Shown here in pieces: positions 33,119 to 44,043 of a stretch of DNA of 64,000 nucleotides (position 1 is its first letter; the number at the start of each line of letters is the position of its first letter). Both the position numbers and the translations under genes were made by a program. The notes under the pieces are model-generated. The model saw nothing but the letters and a program-made list of their open reading frames with translations, was not told the origin of the DNA and ran no database searches. The DNA comes from Chalara sp. BL73 (taxonomy: Eukaryota; Ascomycota; Leotiomycetes; Helotiales), in NCBI GenBank assembly GCA_918026815.1, contig CAKJVC010000088.1, forward strand, positions 124,001 through 188,000. Direction: 5' to 3'.

Positions 33119-33743
33119 ATGCACTTCACAAAGATCTATCTTTCCATCCTCACTCTCACATCGACTGTGATCAACTCCGTCAGCGCAAGTCCTATCACTG
33201 TCAATAGCAACATTGGGGCAGGTAGTGAGCCTGTAGCTGCAGCCTCAAGTGAATTTCTTGGCCCATCCAACTTCACTCATGGCCTGATCCATTCTCGACT
33301 TCCTGTAATTTGCTCATTTTCCACTTTGAATCAGAATTATACTAAAATACCTTTTGTAGGCCCCTCCTGCAATCTGTGACCAAGTCGAGGGAGAATATTG
33401 CGAGGCAGATGACGTCACCAAAGGTATAAAGTTTCTTCTTGAAAAGGGAGTAGACCGCATGGACTGTGACTGTGGTCCCAAATTTTGTCGCCGTCTTACT
33501 TGCAACGACGGCGCTTCAATTTTCGTTTGCAACAATGTAGGTGCCCCATGTTCGCTTCGAGGCATATATTAACCAGTCTCTTAGAACGACTATGGTATTG
33601 GCGTCAGCTGTCGCACTGCTTCAGACTATGCACAGGATATTAATGACAGGTGCAGGCGTCGCATGAACAGCAAAGATTGGGTCAAGGGCCAATATTTTGA
33701 CACAGCTGGTTGGAACGTTGTTGTTCGAGACGACAGTTGCTAA
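33119..33743 (+). CDS. Small secreted cysteine-rich protein, effector-like
   Basis: Predicted 173-residue secreted protein. Exons are 33119-33304, 33360-33536 and 33585-33743; both introns are GT-AG and phase 0. The signal peptide MHFTKIYLSILTLTSTVINS is followed by a low-complexity pro-region. The mature part contains ten cysteines, including YCEADD, DCDCGPKFC and VCNNNDYGIGVSC, and ends GWNVVVRDDSC. The end pattern (WNV-V-R-x-D-x-C after a GQ-x-FD segment) resembles an uncharacterised family of fungal secreted proteins. Five disulfides are possible. An ATG at 33095 gives eight more residues. Plant- or microbe-directed activity is only inferred from class. Confidence 0.8.
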
Positions 33744-34482
33744 AAAAATATCAAACTTGATAGATTGGTTGGAAGAGACTCTATTTTGCATGGCTTTTAA
33801 CATTATTGGGTGGCAGAACGTTGAGAAAAGGAATTTTGGAAGGTATTCTTGTTTGAAATGAATTGTTAGGAGGTGATTGATACATGGTGATTCAAACACT
33901 TAGATCCATAATTCGAACAGTTTCGAGTCCCGTAATATGTTATGCTTTCTTGACAAGTGACAGCAAAATTGAATAGTCCATACAAGTGTTAAACACTTGA
34001 CACAAAACCATTTTGTTACGGTTCAGTACAAACTATGCAATAAAGATGGAGCCTTTTTGCTTGATTAATATGATTATCAAGTCCAGATGTTCTCGAGTAC
34101 GACTGAGAAATAGAGGACTGATATGTGACACAGTTATTGCTCCTTCATTTTATTATATACTTGTCAATGTTTAGTTAATTATGAGACAATTTCTATAGAC
34201 TTACTTTTAACGAAGTAAATTAACTGTTCGTTTTATTTAAAAGCAATCTAACATCCAAACATTGATTGCAATAAAAAGATTAAGTATTGGCAGGTAGTTA
34301 TAAGAACGGCCTCCTATTTCTCAAAGAACCCCTGGATTAAGCGAACAACGATTGCCAAGCCTCGGTGGCTAAGCTTTTTGACCGCCCTACAATTCTGCCT
34401 CTTCGGCTAGAAAAAAAGTTCCTGTGCGGGCCCCTCTTATCACTATCTGACACCAGAACAAAGAGATTGAAAGCAAGTAACA
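33744..34482. other. AT-rich intergenic region
   Basis: No gene. 33950-34300 is AT-rich spacer. The last 100 bases should hold the DRS1 promoter. Confidence 0.4.
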
Positions 34483-36961
34483 ATGGCGGCTTCTACAAAG
34501 AGGAGAATCAATGATGATTTCATTCTCACAATCTCCGATAACGAAGAAGACCTCGAAAATGTCGAGGAAGAGGTCGCATCTCTACCTCACTCTAGCAAGA
34601 AACGCAAGCGCGAAGAAACCTCGAATGGAACCTCAAAGAAGAGCAAGAAGTCGAAAAAGAACAAACACCAGGTAGAAGAGGAGACAGAAAATGGGAATGA
34701 AGGCATATGGGGCGCGAAGGAGGAAGACGATGGAGCTATGGACTCTGATTTTGAGTTTGCTCTCGAGGCGGATGGAGATAATAATGGTTTGGAGGAATTC
34801 GAAGGCTGGGGATTTGAGAGTGCTAAAAGGAGTCTCAATGGCAGCAAAGGCGACAAGCAAGCTGTCGACATTGACGAAATTATCGCGCGCCGAAGGGAGA
34901 AAAAGAATGGTGGGAAATCTGTGGAAGTAGACGCAGAAGGAGCCAAAGTAGAGGAGGAGGAGAAGGAGACAGACATTGACTCAGACAGAGGATCAGAAGT
35001 TCAAGATGAGAATTTGGAAGAAATAGTCCTCCAAAATGCTGAGGACGAATTCTTAGCTGAAGATGGTTTCGGAATGGGTGTGGGTTCAGATGAGGAAGAA
35101 TCTGGGAAAGAAGATATCGTCGAAGAATCGGATAACGAAGAGAATGAAGCGGAAGAGGGAGAGTCAGACGAAGATTCTGTTGCTTCAGCTGTTCCACATC
35201 CGGATGATCTAGACTCAGACGCATCCTCAGACGAAGGAGAGAAAGATGATCCAGAGGAAGCTGCTCGTAGAGAAGCATTCTTTGCTCCAGAAGAGAAGCC
35301 CACAAAAGGATCAAAGCCGTCAATTTCGTCGACATTTCAGACCATGTCATTGTCACGACCTATTCTGCGAGGGCTTTCGGCTGTCGGTTTCACTCAACCT
35401 ACACCAATTCAGGCGAAGACAATCCCTGTTGCTTTGCTTGGTAAGGATGTGGTTGGAGGAGCAGTCACTGGTTCAGGTAAAACTGCCGCGTTTATTGTTC
35501 CAGTTCTGGAACGTCTGATTTATCGCCCAAAGAAGGTACCCACCAGTAGAGTTGTTATCCTTATGCCCACCCGTGAATTGGCTATTCAATGTCATGCGGT
35601 AGCTACAAAGCTGGCAAGCCATACAGATATCAAATTTTGTTTAGCAGTCGGAGGTCTCAGTCTCAAGGTGCAAGAAGCAGAGTTGAGACTTCGCCCAGAT
35701 GTGATTATCGCTACTCCTGGACGTTTCATCGATCATATGCGCAATTCTCCAAGCTTTACAGTGGATACGCTTGAAATTCTTGTGCTAGACGAGGCTGATA
35801 GGATGCTTGAAGCTGGTTTTGCTGACGAATTGAATGAGATTCTCACCACTATTCCGAAGTCGAGACAAACTATGTTGTTCTCTGCGACCATGACTTCATC
35901 TGTAGATAACCTAATTCGGGTTGGTCTCAATAGACCAGTCCGACTAATGGTTGATTCTCAGAAGCAGACCGTAGGAACACTAGTGCAAGAGTTCATCCGT
36001 CTACGGGCCGGAAGAGAGAAGAAGCGAATGGGATATCTTTTGAATTTATGTTCTAATGTCTACACTGATCGAGTAATTGTCTTCTTCCGACAAAAGAAGG
36101 AGGCACATAGAGCGCGAATCATCTTCGGCCTCTCTGGTCTCAAAGCTACCGAGTTACACGGTAGCATGAGCCAAGAACAGGTAAGACAGCTTCCCGTACT
36201 GAATCGCAGCACTAACATACATATAGCGTATTGCAAGCATGGAAGCATTCCGCGATGGCAAAGCTTCCTTTCTCCTTGCCACGGACCTGGCATCCCGTGG
36301 TCTTGATATAAAAGGCGTTGACACAGTAATAAACTACGAAGCCCCGCAATCTCACGAGATCTACCTCCACAGAGTCGGTCGTACCGCAAGAGCAGGGCGT
36401 AACGGACGAGCTTGCACCCTAGCCGCGGAACCTGACCGCAAGATTGTAAAGGCAGCCGTAAAGAGCGGACGCGCACAGGGGGCAAAAATAGTGTCTCGTG
36501 TCTTGGAAGCTGCGGAGGTGGATGTGTGGGCTGAAAAAGTAGATGAGATGGAAGAGGAGATTGAGGAAATTCTCAAGGACGAAAAGGAAGAGAAGGTGTT
36601 GCAGCAGGCGGAGATGGAGCTCAGGAAGGGGGAGAATTTCGTCAATCACGAGGATGAGATAAAGGGTAGACCTAAGAGGACGTGGTTCGAGAGCGAGGCA
36701 GAGAAGAGGGCTGCGAAGAAGACCGGGAGGGCGGAGTTGAATGGCGTGGAGAGTATACTGAAAAAGAAGCCTGGGAAATTGAGTAACAAGGATAAAAAGA
36801 AACTTAATGATAGAGACCTGAGGAGTGATGGAAAGGTGTGGAAGAAGGGACGCGCGGAGAGGGACGGTAAAGGTGCGCTGGAGAAGGGAAAGAAGAAGGT
36901 CAAGGGAGGTAAACCTGCAAAGACTGGTGCGAGGCCAAGCAAGTTTGAGAAGAAAAGATAG
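34483..36961 (+). CDS. DRS1: ATP-dependent RNA helicase Drs1 (DDX27), ribosome assembly
   Basis: Predicted 810-residue nucleolar DEAD-box helicase. Exons are 34483-36180 and 36227-36961; the 46-base intron falls inside [15 protein letters not shown] (motif IV/V region). An acidic N-terminus of about 280 residues precedes the Q motif GFTQPTPIQ, the Walker A GSGKT (Lys about 333), PTRELA, TPGR, DEAD (about 436-439), [14 protein letters not shown] and [14 protein letters not shown] Lys/Glu-rich tail with [10 protein letters not shown] and [11 protein letters not shown] follows. Drs1 works in 60S subunit maturation, remodelling 27S pre-rRNA particles. All catalytic motifs are intact. Confidence 0.95.
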
Positions 36962-37873
36962 CTCTCTAATTTAATGGCTGGAGTACCGGTGAAACGGTAA
37001 TTTTTTTCGCCAAAGGTATCCTATTAGCTTCAGTGTCTAGTGTAAAGCTTATACCGGACGAGTGGATCTTGATGTGAATATTTAGCGTGACACTAACAAC
37101 ATGCAGAGAGACATCAGAGGAAGCTAGAGCCGTTACTCGAACCTCAATATGGTGCAGCAAGATCGATCTAGGCTGCTTCAGCACTTGTAGAATTTATTAT
37201 CCTGTGCATGTCTACATCAGTTATCCAGATAATGTCGCATCTAGATTTCTCTCGTGTCATTCATGATGGACGGAGATAGTCTTTTAGTATATGGAGGCTT
37301 TCTTATCCTCGAGGGGAGAAGGTCCCAGGTAGCATTTGTGATTTGAACTCCACACTATACATTCAACAAATCAGCACGGACATATTCACTACAATGCTAT
37401 AATGCTACGTTATCACTAAAGAAAAAAAAGACGGGGATCACTTGAGAGGATGTTCGTTTATTCTGTCTGCAAAAACCTAGCTACGATTCTGGTTCAATTC
37501 ATACTCTGCAGCATTGCGCAGATGATGCTGTAGGATGTGATATGTAAGAGCCTGTGCTCTCGAAATATGCGCAAGTCCGAACAAAACCATAATTCAAAGA
37601 TACTGCAAGAAATGGAAGGTAGCTCTTGGCAATAGCAATTTCCTTTTCCAGCGCAGATTCTGCGGCATGGTGAAAATAAACGCAATTTGAAAGAAAAGGA
37701 AATGTGCATTAAGAAAGGCCCCTGGCATTGGTTTTGAAGGTAATACTACAAAAGGTCAGTCAAAATAACGCACAGCTTGGAATACGGACAATGTTTGACT
37801 TACCTCATGCCGTTGCTACAATTGTGTCAACTTATCAAATATGGATATCTGACTATGGTGTCTATCTCCGGGC
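36962..37873. other. Intergenic region between convergent genes
   Basis: This interval holds the 3' ends of DRS1 and of the minus-strand acetyltransferase gene. No other gene was seen. Confidence 0.4.
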
Positions 37874-40800
37874 TTAAGCAAATCGTGACAATTCGCCGAT
37901 CAAGCTAACCACCTTCGAGAACATGACCGTATCGTTGAATTCAGGAGCGGCGCGCTTGTTGTCGCTGCGTCCAAAACGCTTGAGGGTAACATCCTCACAG
38001 AAAGTGTTGTTCAAAAGCATCTCTGAGATGCCCTTATAATATTGGTCGAGAACCTTGTTCTCGGTGCTGAGGAGCACAATGACCTGATGAACTGCGTGAA
38101 CTCCACCGCGTTCACTGAGAAGTGTTAGAATTTTCGTGACACTAAAAGAAGCTAAGAGGGAGGACTGCGCTAGCGTCTAGACTGCAGTTTATTAGCTAGC
38201 TTTATATGCGAATTGACTTACTACGTATCGTCCTTATCAGGGTTCATCCAGGCATATCCATCCTTAGCTCCATAGCTGCGTGATACGCACTGCAGGAGAC
38301 GATCAAGAAGGCTACGACCAACGCCATTGCGAGTGAATTTCTCATGAACATAAAACTGGATGTCTAGGTTAAGTCGTGAGCGACCTGTGCGACGGTTTCC
38401 TATACCATAGGCATATGGCTGTCCAAAACCGAAGCCGATGACAGCCTCGTCCTGGGGAGTGGTAGCTTTGCCCTTTCCTGGACGACCTCGCTTTTCGGCA
38501 ACCCCGATAGGCATATCCCCCTTCACGGCAACTATAAAGGGCAGCTGCTCCTTGTTGAGATATTCAAGCAGATATTTCATGTCACCCTCTGTGACAGCCT
38601 CTTGATCCTCTGTGAGGATTGTATTCAATGCATCTATGTAAATTTAGCAGACGTACCAAAGCATTGAAATTATTTGGTGTGTATACTTACAGTGATTATA
38701 GATTTTTGTAATCTGGGAGATGTCCTTAGCCTGGCGAACACTCTCAGTCAGCATCAATCTCATTATATGAGGGGAAGTGAGGTCATGTCAGGCAGCGGCA
38801 ACCTCCAAGCAACGGTACTCGACATACCACAGCGGGTCTCAAATAAATATCCATCTTTGGAGCGAATGGATGAGGACCAATCTCCATTTCTTCAATCTCC
38901 TTACGGCGTATGGCCTGGGACTTCCGCCAATGCTGCTTAGTACTAAGTTTGTTGTCCTTTGTGGCTCTAAACTCTTGTGTCGCTGATTCGGATGTTTGGA
39001 ACAGTCTCTTCTTCTCAATAAGTTCATCATCTTCGACTTCTTTTGAAGAATTAGCTTTCAGACCTCTGCAAGATACACAAAAGTGTTTGCATACCTGGAA
39101 TTGTGATCTCATGACTGAACGGTTCGGCCAATGTAAGGAAACTGATTGGTGCGGCTCCCGAGACGAATGCAGGATCAGTTAAGCCAAATTTAGCATCGCC
39201 AGGGTAAACAGCAGGTTGCCAGTCCTCATAGATATATTTGTTAATGTAGCTGTTGTCATATTTCATACGATCTTCCCAATCACATGGTGGTGGGCGCCAG
39301 CTCTTGTCCCAATCAAGAAGCTCCTCAGCCGCATCCTGTCCTTGTGTGCCTCGGATATTTTCCTTCGGGTGACTTGAGAAGTTCAAGTCACTAACTTTAT
39401 CATCGAAAACATCAGACTTTTCACCTGCAGCAGGCCCAAAAATCTTCGTGAGGATAGCTTCAGTCAACGGCTCAACCATGTTTATTGACGGTGCTTCAAA
39501 TGCATCTGCAATAGGTAGGGTGGTGTCTTTCTTGTGATCAGGCAGGGCAATAACAGCTTCAACTCCACACTCCTCAGATGGTGGATTACCAGCTGAGGCA
39601 GGCTGTTTGACAGTTGGATCTGAGATATTATTTCCGCCCAATATAGAGGTTTGTGACTTGCTCGCTACTCTAGCTTTTGCAGCAGCTAAGTCGGTGGCCA
39701 TCTTCTTCTTTAGCCAAGTCAAGAAAGCATCATAGGCTACATCAACATCCACCTCCACAGGCTTGGTCTTAATAGGTGTTGTCTCAAGTTGGATCTCAGA
39801 CTCGATAATTTTTGAGTGGTGAAGACCAGAATCAACACATATAGAGTCGACAAGCTTAGTGTTCAAGTGGTTGATCTTGCTACCATCTGCATCAGAAAAC
39901 TGGCTTTGTTCTAGGTGAGTAGCGCATGATGTCTTTTCGGCATCGACACAGTAGGACTTCCGATTGCCCTTAATAGGGAATTCATAGTGCTCGACACGAG
40001 ACTTTGGGTGAATACTGTTAGCCGCAGAAAACTTGTTATTGGTTATATTGCTCTCCTTGTTTCTCAATTGACTTGGGGAAGAATCTTGAGGTATGAAGCC
40101 GCACGACCCAACAACGGATGAATCAGGTTGTACGGATATGGGCATTTGGGATTTCTCTGGAATTCTTATCTGTCTAGTGGCGGCAGGTTTGTAATTCATC
40201 CATTCAAGGAATTTTTCTTCTGCGGATAGAGACTTCTGCTCGGGGATCTTTGTATTATCCGCCCCGTCGAGTATCACTCGCTCCGTAGTATTTGTTGGTG
40301 AAGTAGGTAGAATCGGGTCTATGCCACACTCCCTGCTTGGGCTAGCATTTTCATCTGGAGAGGGTGCGGGGTTACATATGGCTCGCGCGTTGAGCATGCT
40401 AGATGAGGCCGCAACTACTGATGCTGAAGGGGAGGGCTTGAACACCTTCGCATCTGCATTCAGCTTCAATGATGTTAGTTGTGGAGAAGACGGCTTGAAC
40501 TTCTTTGACCTAGCAGGCAACTTTGATAATGGGGACTCTGGTGATGATGATTTGAATACTTTAGTCACCACGCTTAACATTGAGGGTTGGGATACTAGAG
40601 AGGAGGACTTGAATTCCTTTGCATCTCCACCCAGCTCTGATGAAATCGATTCTGGAGGAGATGGCTTGAATTCCTCGGCACCAGCACTCAACTTGGATGA
40701 TAGGCAAGCGGCTTGTGATGGCCTGAATGGCGCTGCTAATGGATCTAGATCTCCTGACGAACATAATGAGACCGGCGATGTGGCAGAAGGCTTGAATGGC

Positions 40801-42219
40801 TTTGCAATTGGGGAGAGCTTTGATGCTAATGAAGATGGAGGCGATGTTTCGAATGGCTCGGCAGCGGGATTAAGGTTGCTGCTTCCAGGCTTGGCTGTCA
40901 TCATGTATTTCTTGCCATTAACAATAGGTGTTGCATCCTTTGCTTTTAAGAACTCCTCAAAAGCCGAGTTACCTGCGATGACGGAGGTGCGGTCAGTACT
41001 TGCCCAAACGAAGTTCAAGGTTGCTTAGTTCCACGAGACGACTCACTAGCAGCGTTGAGTGGAGCACGGAAATGACTATGAATAGGAACAGCGACAACTC
41101 GAGCCGCAGAGGCTTGTCCCCAGCCAGTGGCAACATCGTTAGAACTAAACAGTTAGTAGCTTACTGGGAAAGATGTAAGGCATGAATTTACGATTCTTTC
41201 TTGGCCATCTTGGCATGCGCAGCACTCTTGTCCATTTCGATCTTCTTTTCTAGCCAGGTCTCGAACTTTGTAATATCGCTATCTGGTGTAGATGTTGATC
41301 CGGGGAAAGCCGCAACTGGTTCTGATGCTGGAACAGTCCTACAGGTAGTTAGCACGAGGTATTTGGATTCACATTACGGGGAAGTGCTCACTCTTGGTGG
41401 GAAGGCTCTTGCTCAACTGCAGTGAGCTGTGCAGCAATAGGAGGCTGAGAAGATAGCTCATTCTTATGGACCACTTGCTTAGACGCAGCACGTTGAGCGA
41501 CAACACGTAGGTGAGGCGGTAACATCTCCTTTTGGAGGTCTTGATTAGGTGACGAAGGTTTAGCCATGGTTCGGAGGTGGGGTGGGACATATGGAGTGCA
41601 AGGCTTTAAATTGATCGAAGAAGGCGTAGCCATCGGTTCCGGATGTGGAGATTTGGTGTTTTGGGGCTGTTTCTTGGGTGTAAAGACCTGCGCACCTCCT
41701 TGCAATTGTGGTTGTGCCCATCGAGAGGACGCAAGCCCACTTGTGGTGGACTGCATTCTTGTCAGTATTATGAGAAGCTCAAGATCTAATTTGTTTACAA
41801 GGCGTGATGTGCTGTGAATAAGACGAGAAGAGGGGAAGGTAACCTACATTTTCCAAGTTGCTCATATTGTTCATATCGTTGGCGGCAGTCTTGTAGATGG
41901 TAGCGGCATTGCGTTGTTGAAGGAAAGCTTTTTCTCGGGTGCGTCTCTTGGGCGAATTTCCTGGTGCAAAAATCGAGTCCTTCAGAGAAGCGCCTCTGCC
42001 GCTACCGTTCTGCTGTCCGAATCCAAAGACTTTTTCTAATAGGAGAAACTTCTGGTCAGTAGTTGGAAAGAGTTTGGCGATCTGGGATTGCATATCAGGA
42101 TGGTCGAGAGTTGTATTGTCGAATTTGGGGTCACCATTGGCGACGATGGTGTGGAGAAAGGTCTCGATCAGACTAATGTCAGAGGAGCCGCTGCTGCCCA
42201 GAAATGAACGATCAGACAT
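37874..42219 (-). CDS. GNAT acetyltransferase with tandem PAM2-like motifs and YVPPHLR motif
   Basis: Predicted 1264-residue protein. Nine exons: 42219-41848, 41750-41392, 41338-41192, 41144-41047, 40972-39095, 39063-38828, 38742-38691, 38633-38222 and 38114-37874. All phases close. After a coiled N-terminus come PYVPPHLRTMA and a second LPPHLRVVA (about residues 165-195); the YVPPHLR motif is also known from Ded1/DDX3. Residues about 355-530 hold nine 19-residue repeats of the form L-N-x-x-A-x-x-F-K-P-S, matching the PAM2 peptide bound by the MLLE domain of poly(A)-binding protein. The C-terminal GNAT domain starts near KMDIYLRPAV (about 1020), with QITKIYNHYALNTILTEDQE, then FYVHEKFTRNGVGRSLLDRLL (acetyl-CoA loop). 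A role on mRNPs is inferred. Confidence 0.85.
40360..40885 (-). repeat. Tandem ~57-bp coding repeats encoding PAM2-like motifs
   Basis: Nine degenerate units encode SNLNPAAEPF, SKLSPIAKPFKPS, GDLDPLAAPFRPS, SKLSAGAEEFKPS, SELGGDAKEFKSS, SMLSVVTKVFKSS, SKLPARSKKFKPS, LKLNADAKVFKPS and a divergent SSMLNARAI. Period is about 19 residues. Confidence 0.85.
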
Positions 42220-42736
42220 GTTGTCAAGATGTCTCCAAAGGAGAATGGAAATGGTGGGTTTTTCTTTCAATTGAGGGCCAATTGTGTCGGAGTTGGCGCT
42301 TGGGAATTTGGTAAAGGAAGCGTGCCGAGGGTCAAAAAAGGGCTGGGCTTATAGATGTGCTTAGTTCTAGCTTTAGCGCAAGGTCTCATCTATTTTGGGT
42401 CGACAACAGAAAGGCATTTCAAGTAAAAGTGAAGTGAAATGTTACAAAGGTGAAGGTGAGATGATGGAGGACCTGGTTTTCCCATTCTTCGAACAACCGT
42501 GCCCCTTGCAAAGTAAGAACTCCAAGCCCTACATTTATCCATAGTCTTAAATCTGCTATCTTATAATCCCTTATATGTATATCTCTCTCTCCTAAAGATG
42601 ATAACGGTATGACTAACTCTCTAGGTAGCAGTTAACGCGAATGCACGTGACCTACTAAACAAACCTCTAAATTGGCAGATGAGAAATCCGAATTGCGCCT
42701 TGTAGTTAAACATAACCAATTTTCAATAATACGAAT
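42220..42736. promoter_or_regulatory. Shared promoter region between acetyltransferase and ARL2
   Basis: 517 bases between divergent start codons. No clear regulatory motif was identified and no gene lies here. Confidence 0.4.
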
Positions 42737-43592
42737 ATGCTCTCCATCTTACGGAAAGCTAGGCTTAAGGATAAGGAGATGCGAATTCTGATGCTGTAAT
42801 GACAACGTATGGGAGCCATGACCTGGAGTTACTGACTCCTCATAGTGGTCTGGACAATGCTGGGAAGACAACCATCGTGAAGAGGATCATGGGCGAAGAT
42901 GTCAACAGCGTCAGTCCGACACTGGGCTTCATCATCAAGACTATTGACTATGAAGGGTATGAAGTCAATTAATTTAAAGCTCTCTACGATTGACCTAACA
43001 GAATTACAGATATAAACTAAACATCTGTGAGCCAAAAGCAAAACGTCCCTGCCTTTGATCATGGCCACTGATTCATCCTAGGGGACGTTGGAGGGCAGAA
43101 AACACTACGCTCTTACTGGAGGAATTACTTTGAGAAGACTGATGCTCTGATATGGGTGGTGGATGCGACAGACCGACTAAGAATCGAGGATTGCCGTGAG
43201 GAGTTGCATGGACTGTTACAGGAAGAGGTGAGCGACGGCAGTTCTCAAAATCAACTTCCTTGCTAACACATTTCATAGAGGCTTTCTGGAGCGAGTCTGC
43301 TGGTTTTCTCCAACAAGACGGACGTAAACGGGTGCATGGACGAGACAGAGATCCGCGGGGTGGGTTAAGAAACCTTTTTTTTCTTTTCATGTCGTTGAGA
43401 TTTGGCGTCTATTCTCTTGGCTTCCTTTTGACGCATGCACGCTAACCTTGACACTTGCAGAGCCTCCAACTTGACGCCATCAAGACACATCATTGGCACA
43501 TTGTCCAGTGCAGCGCAATCACAGGAGAACATCTGAAAGAAGGTCTTGCTTGGGTAGTGCAAGATGCGAAGAGCAGATTGTTCTTATTTTAA
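42737..43592 (+). CDS. ARL2: ARF-like GTPase Arl2 (Alp41/Cin4)
   Basis: Predicted 181-residue GTPase that controls tubulin folding cofactors. Six exons: 42737-42795, 42846-42956, 43010-43026 (17 bases), 43082-43227, 43279-43359 and 43461-43592. The N-terminus [20 protein letters not shown] leads into GLDNAGKTT (P-loop), [10 protein letters not shown] (switch I), [23 protein letters not shown] (quoted in two parts: the micro-exon encodes YKLNI, exon 4 starts WDVGGQ), SNKTDV and CSAITGEHL. There is no N-terminal myristoylation Gly2, as is usual for Arl2. The short introns split switch II coding. Length matches Arl2 (about 184). Confidence 0.93.
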
Positions 43593-44043
43593 AAGTGCTG
43601 TAGCAAACGACGGGTCTTCTATTGGCAACACCATTACTCGTATTTGGCTCGATTGCAGGGTTGTCTCTTCTTGACCTCCACTGACTTAGTTGTGGAAATA
43701 CCATCGATAATAAACAAACTTAAGAACGTAAATAATGAAAAATTTGCTAACTGTATATGGACTGCGGGGATGGCATTTCCCCCATCAAATCAAGATAGGC
43801 ATATCTCTAGTCGACTGAGTTGTTGCTTCTATGAATGAATTCATGAGTAAAGTCATTGTACGATACATGGGTAGAAACTCTTGGCGGATTAGGTAAGGCG
43901 AGCAAGGCAAGATCTTGAATGTCTGGGAAGAGCCCTCGAGCGTGTGAACGCACTACCCTCTTATTTGATCCCGCTGGCGGATGACCTTCCTTTTCTTTGG
44001 CCGTTAGCCGCATCTCCTGAATATCCTATAACAAAAAATCGAC
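43593..44043. other. Intergenic region, nothing recognised
   Basis: Spacer between ARL2 and the gelsolin-like gene; it contains the latter's promoter. No coding signal. Confidence 0.4.

Noticed and set aside
34880..35356. 158-codon Leu-rich minus-strand frame
   Set aside because: Antisense of the acidic, low-complexity N-terminus of DRS1.
40321..41028. 235-codon plus-strand open frame rich in Gly, Asp and Leu
   Set aside because: It is the antisense shadow of the PAM2 repeat region; its regularity comes from the repeats on the minus strand.
41025..41046. Very short intron joining LNAA to TTLNFVWAS in the acetyltransferase
   Set aside because: About 22 bases is too short; the acceptor at 40973 has a better branch site and keeps the frame (LNAASNSAFEEF).
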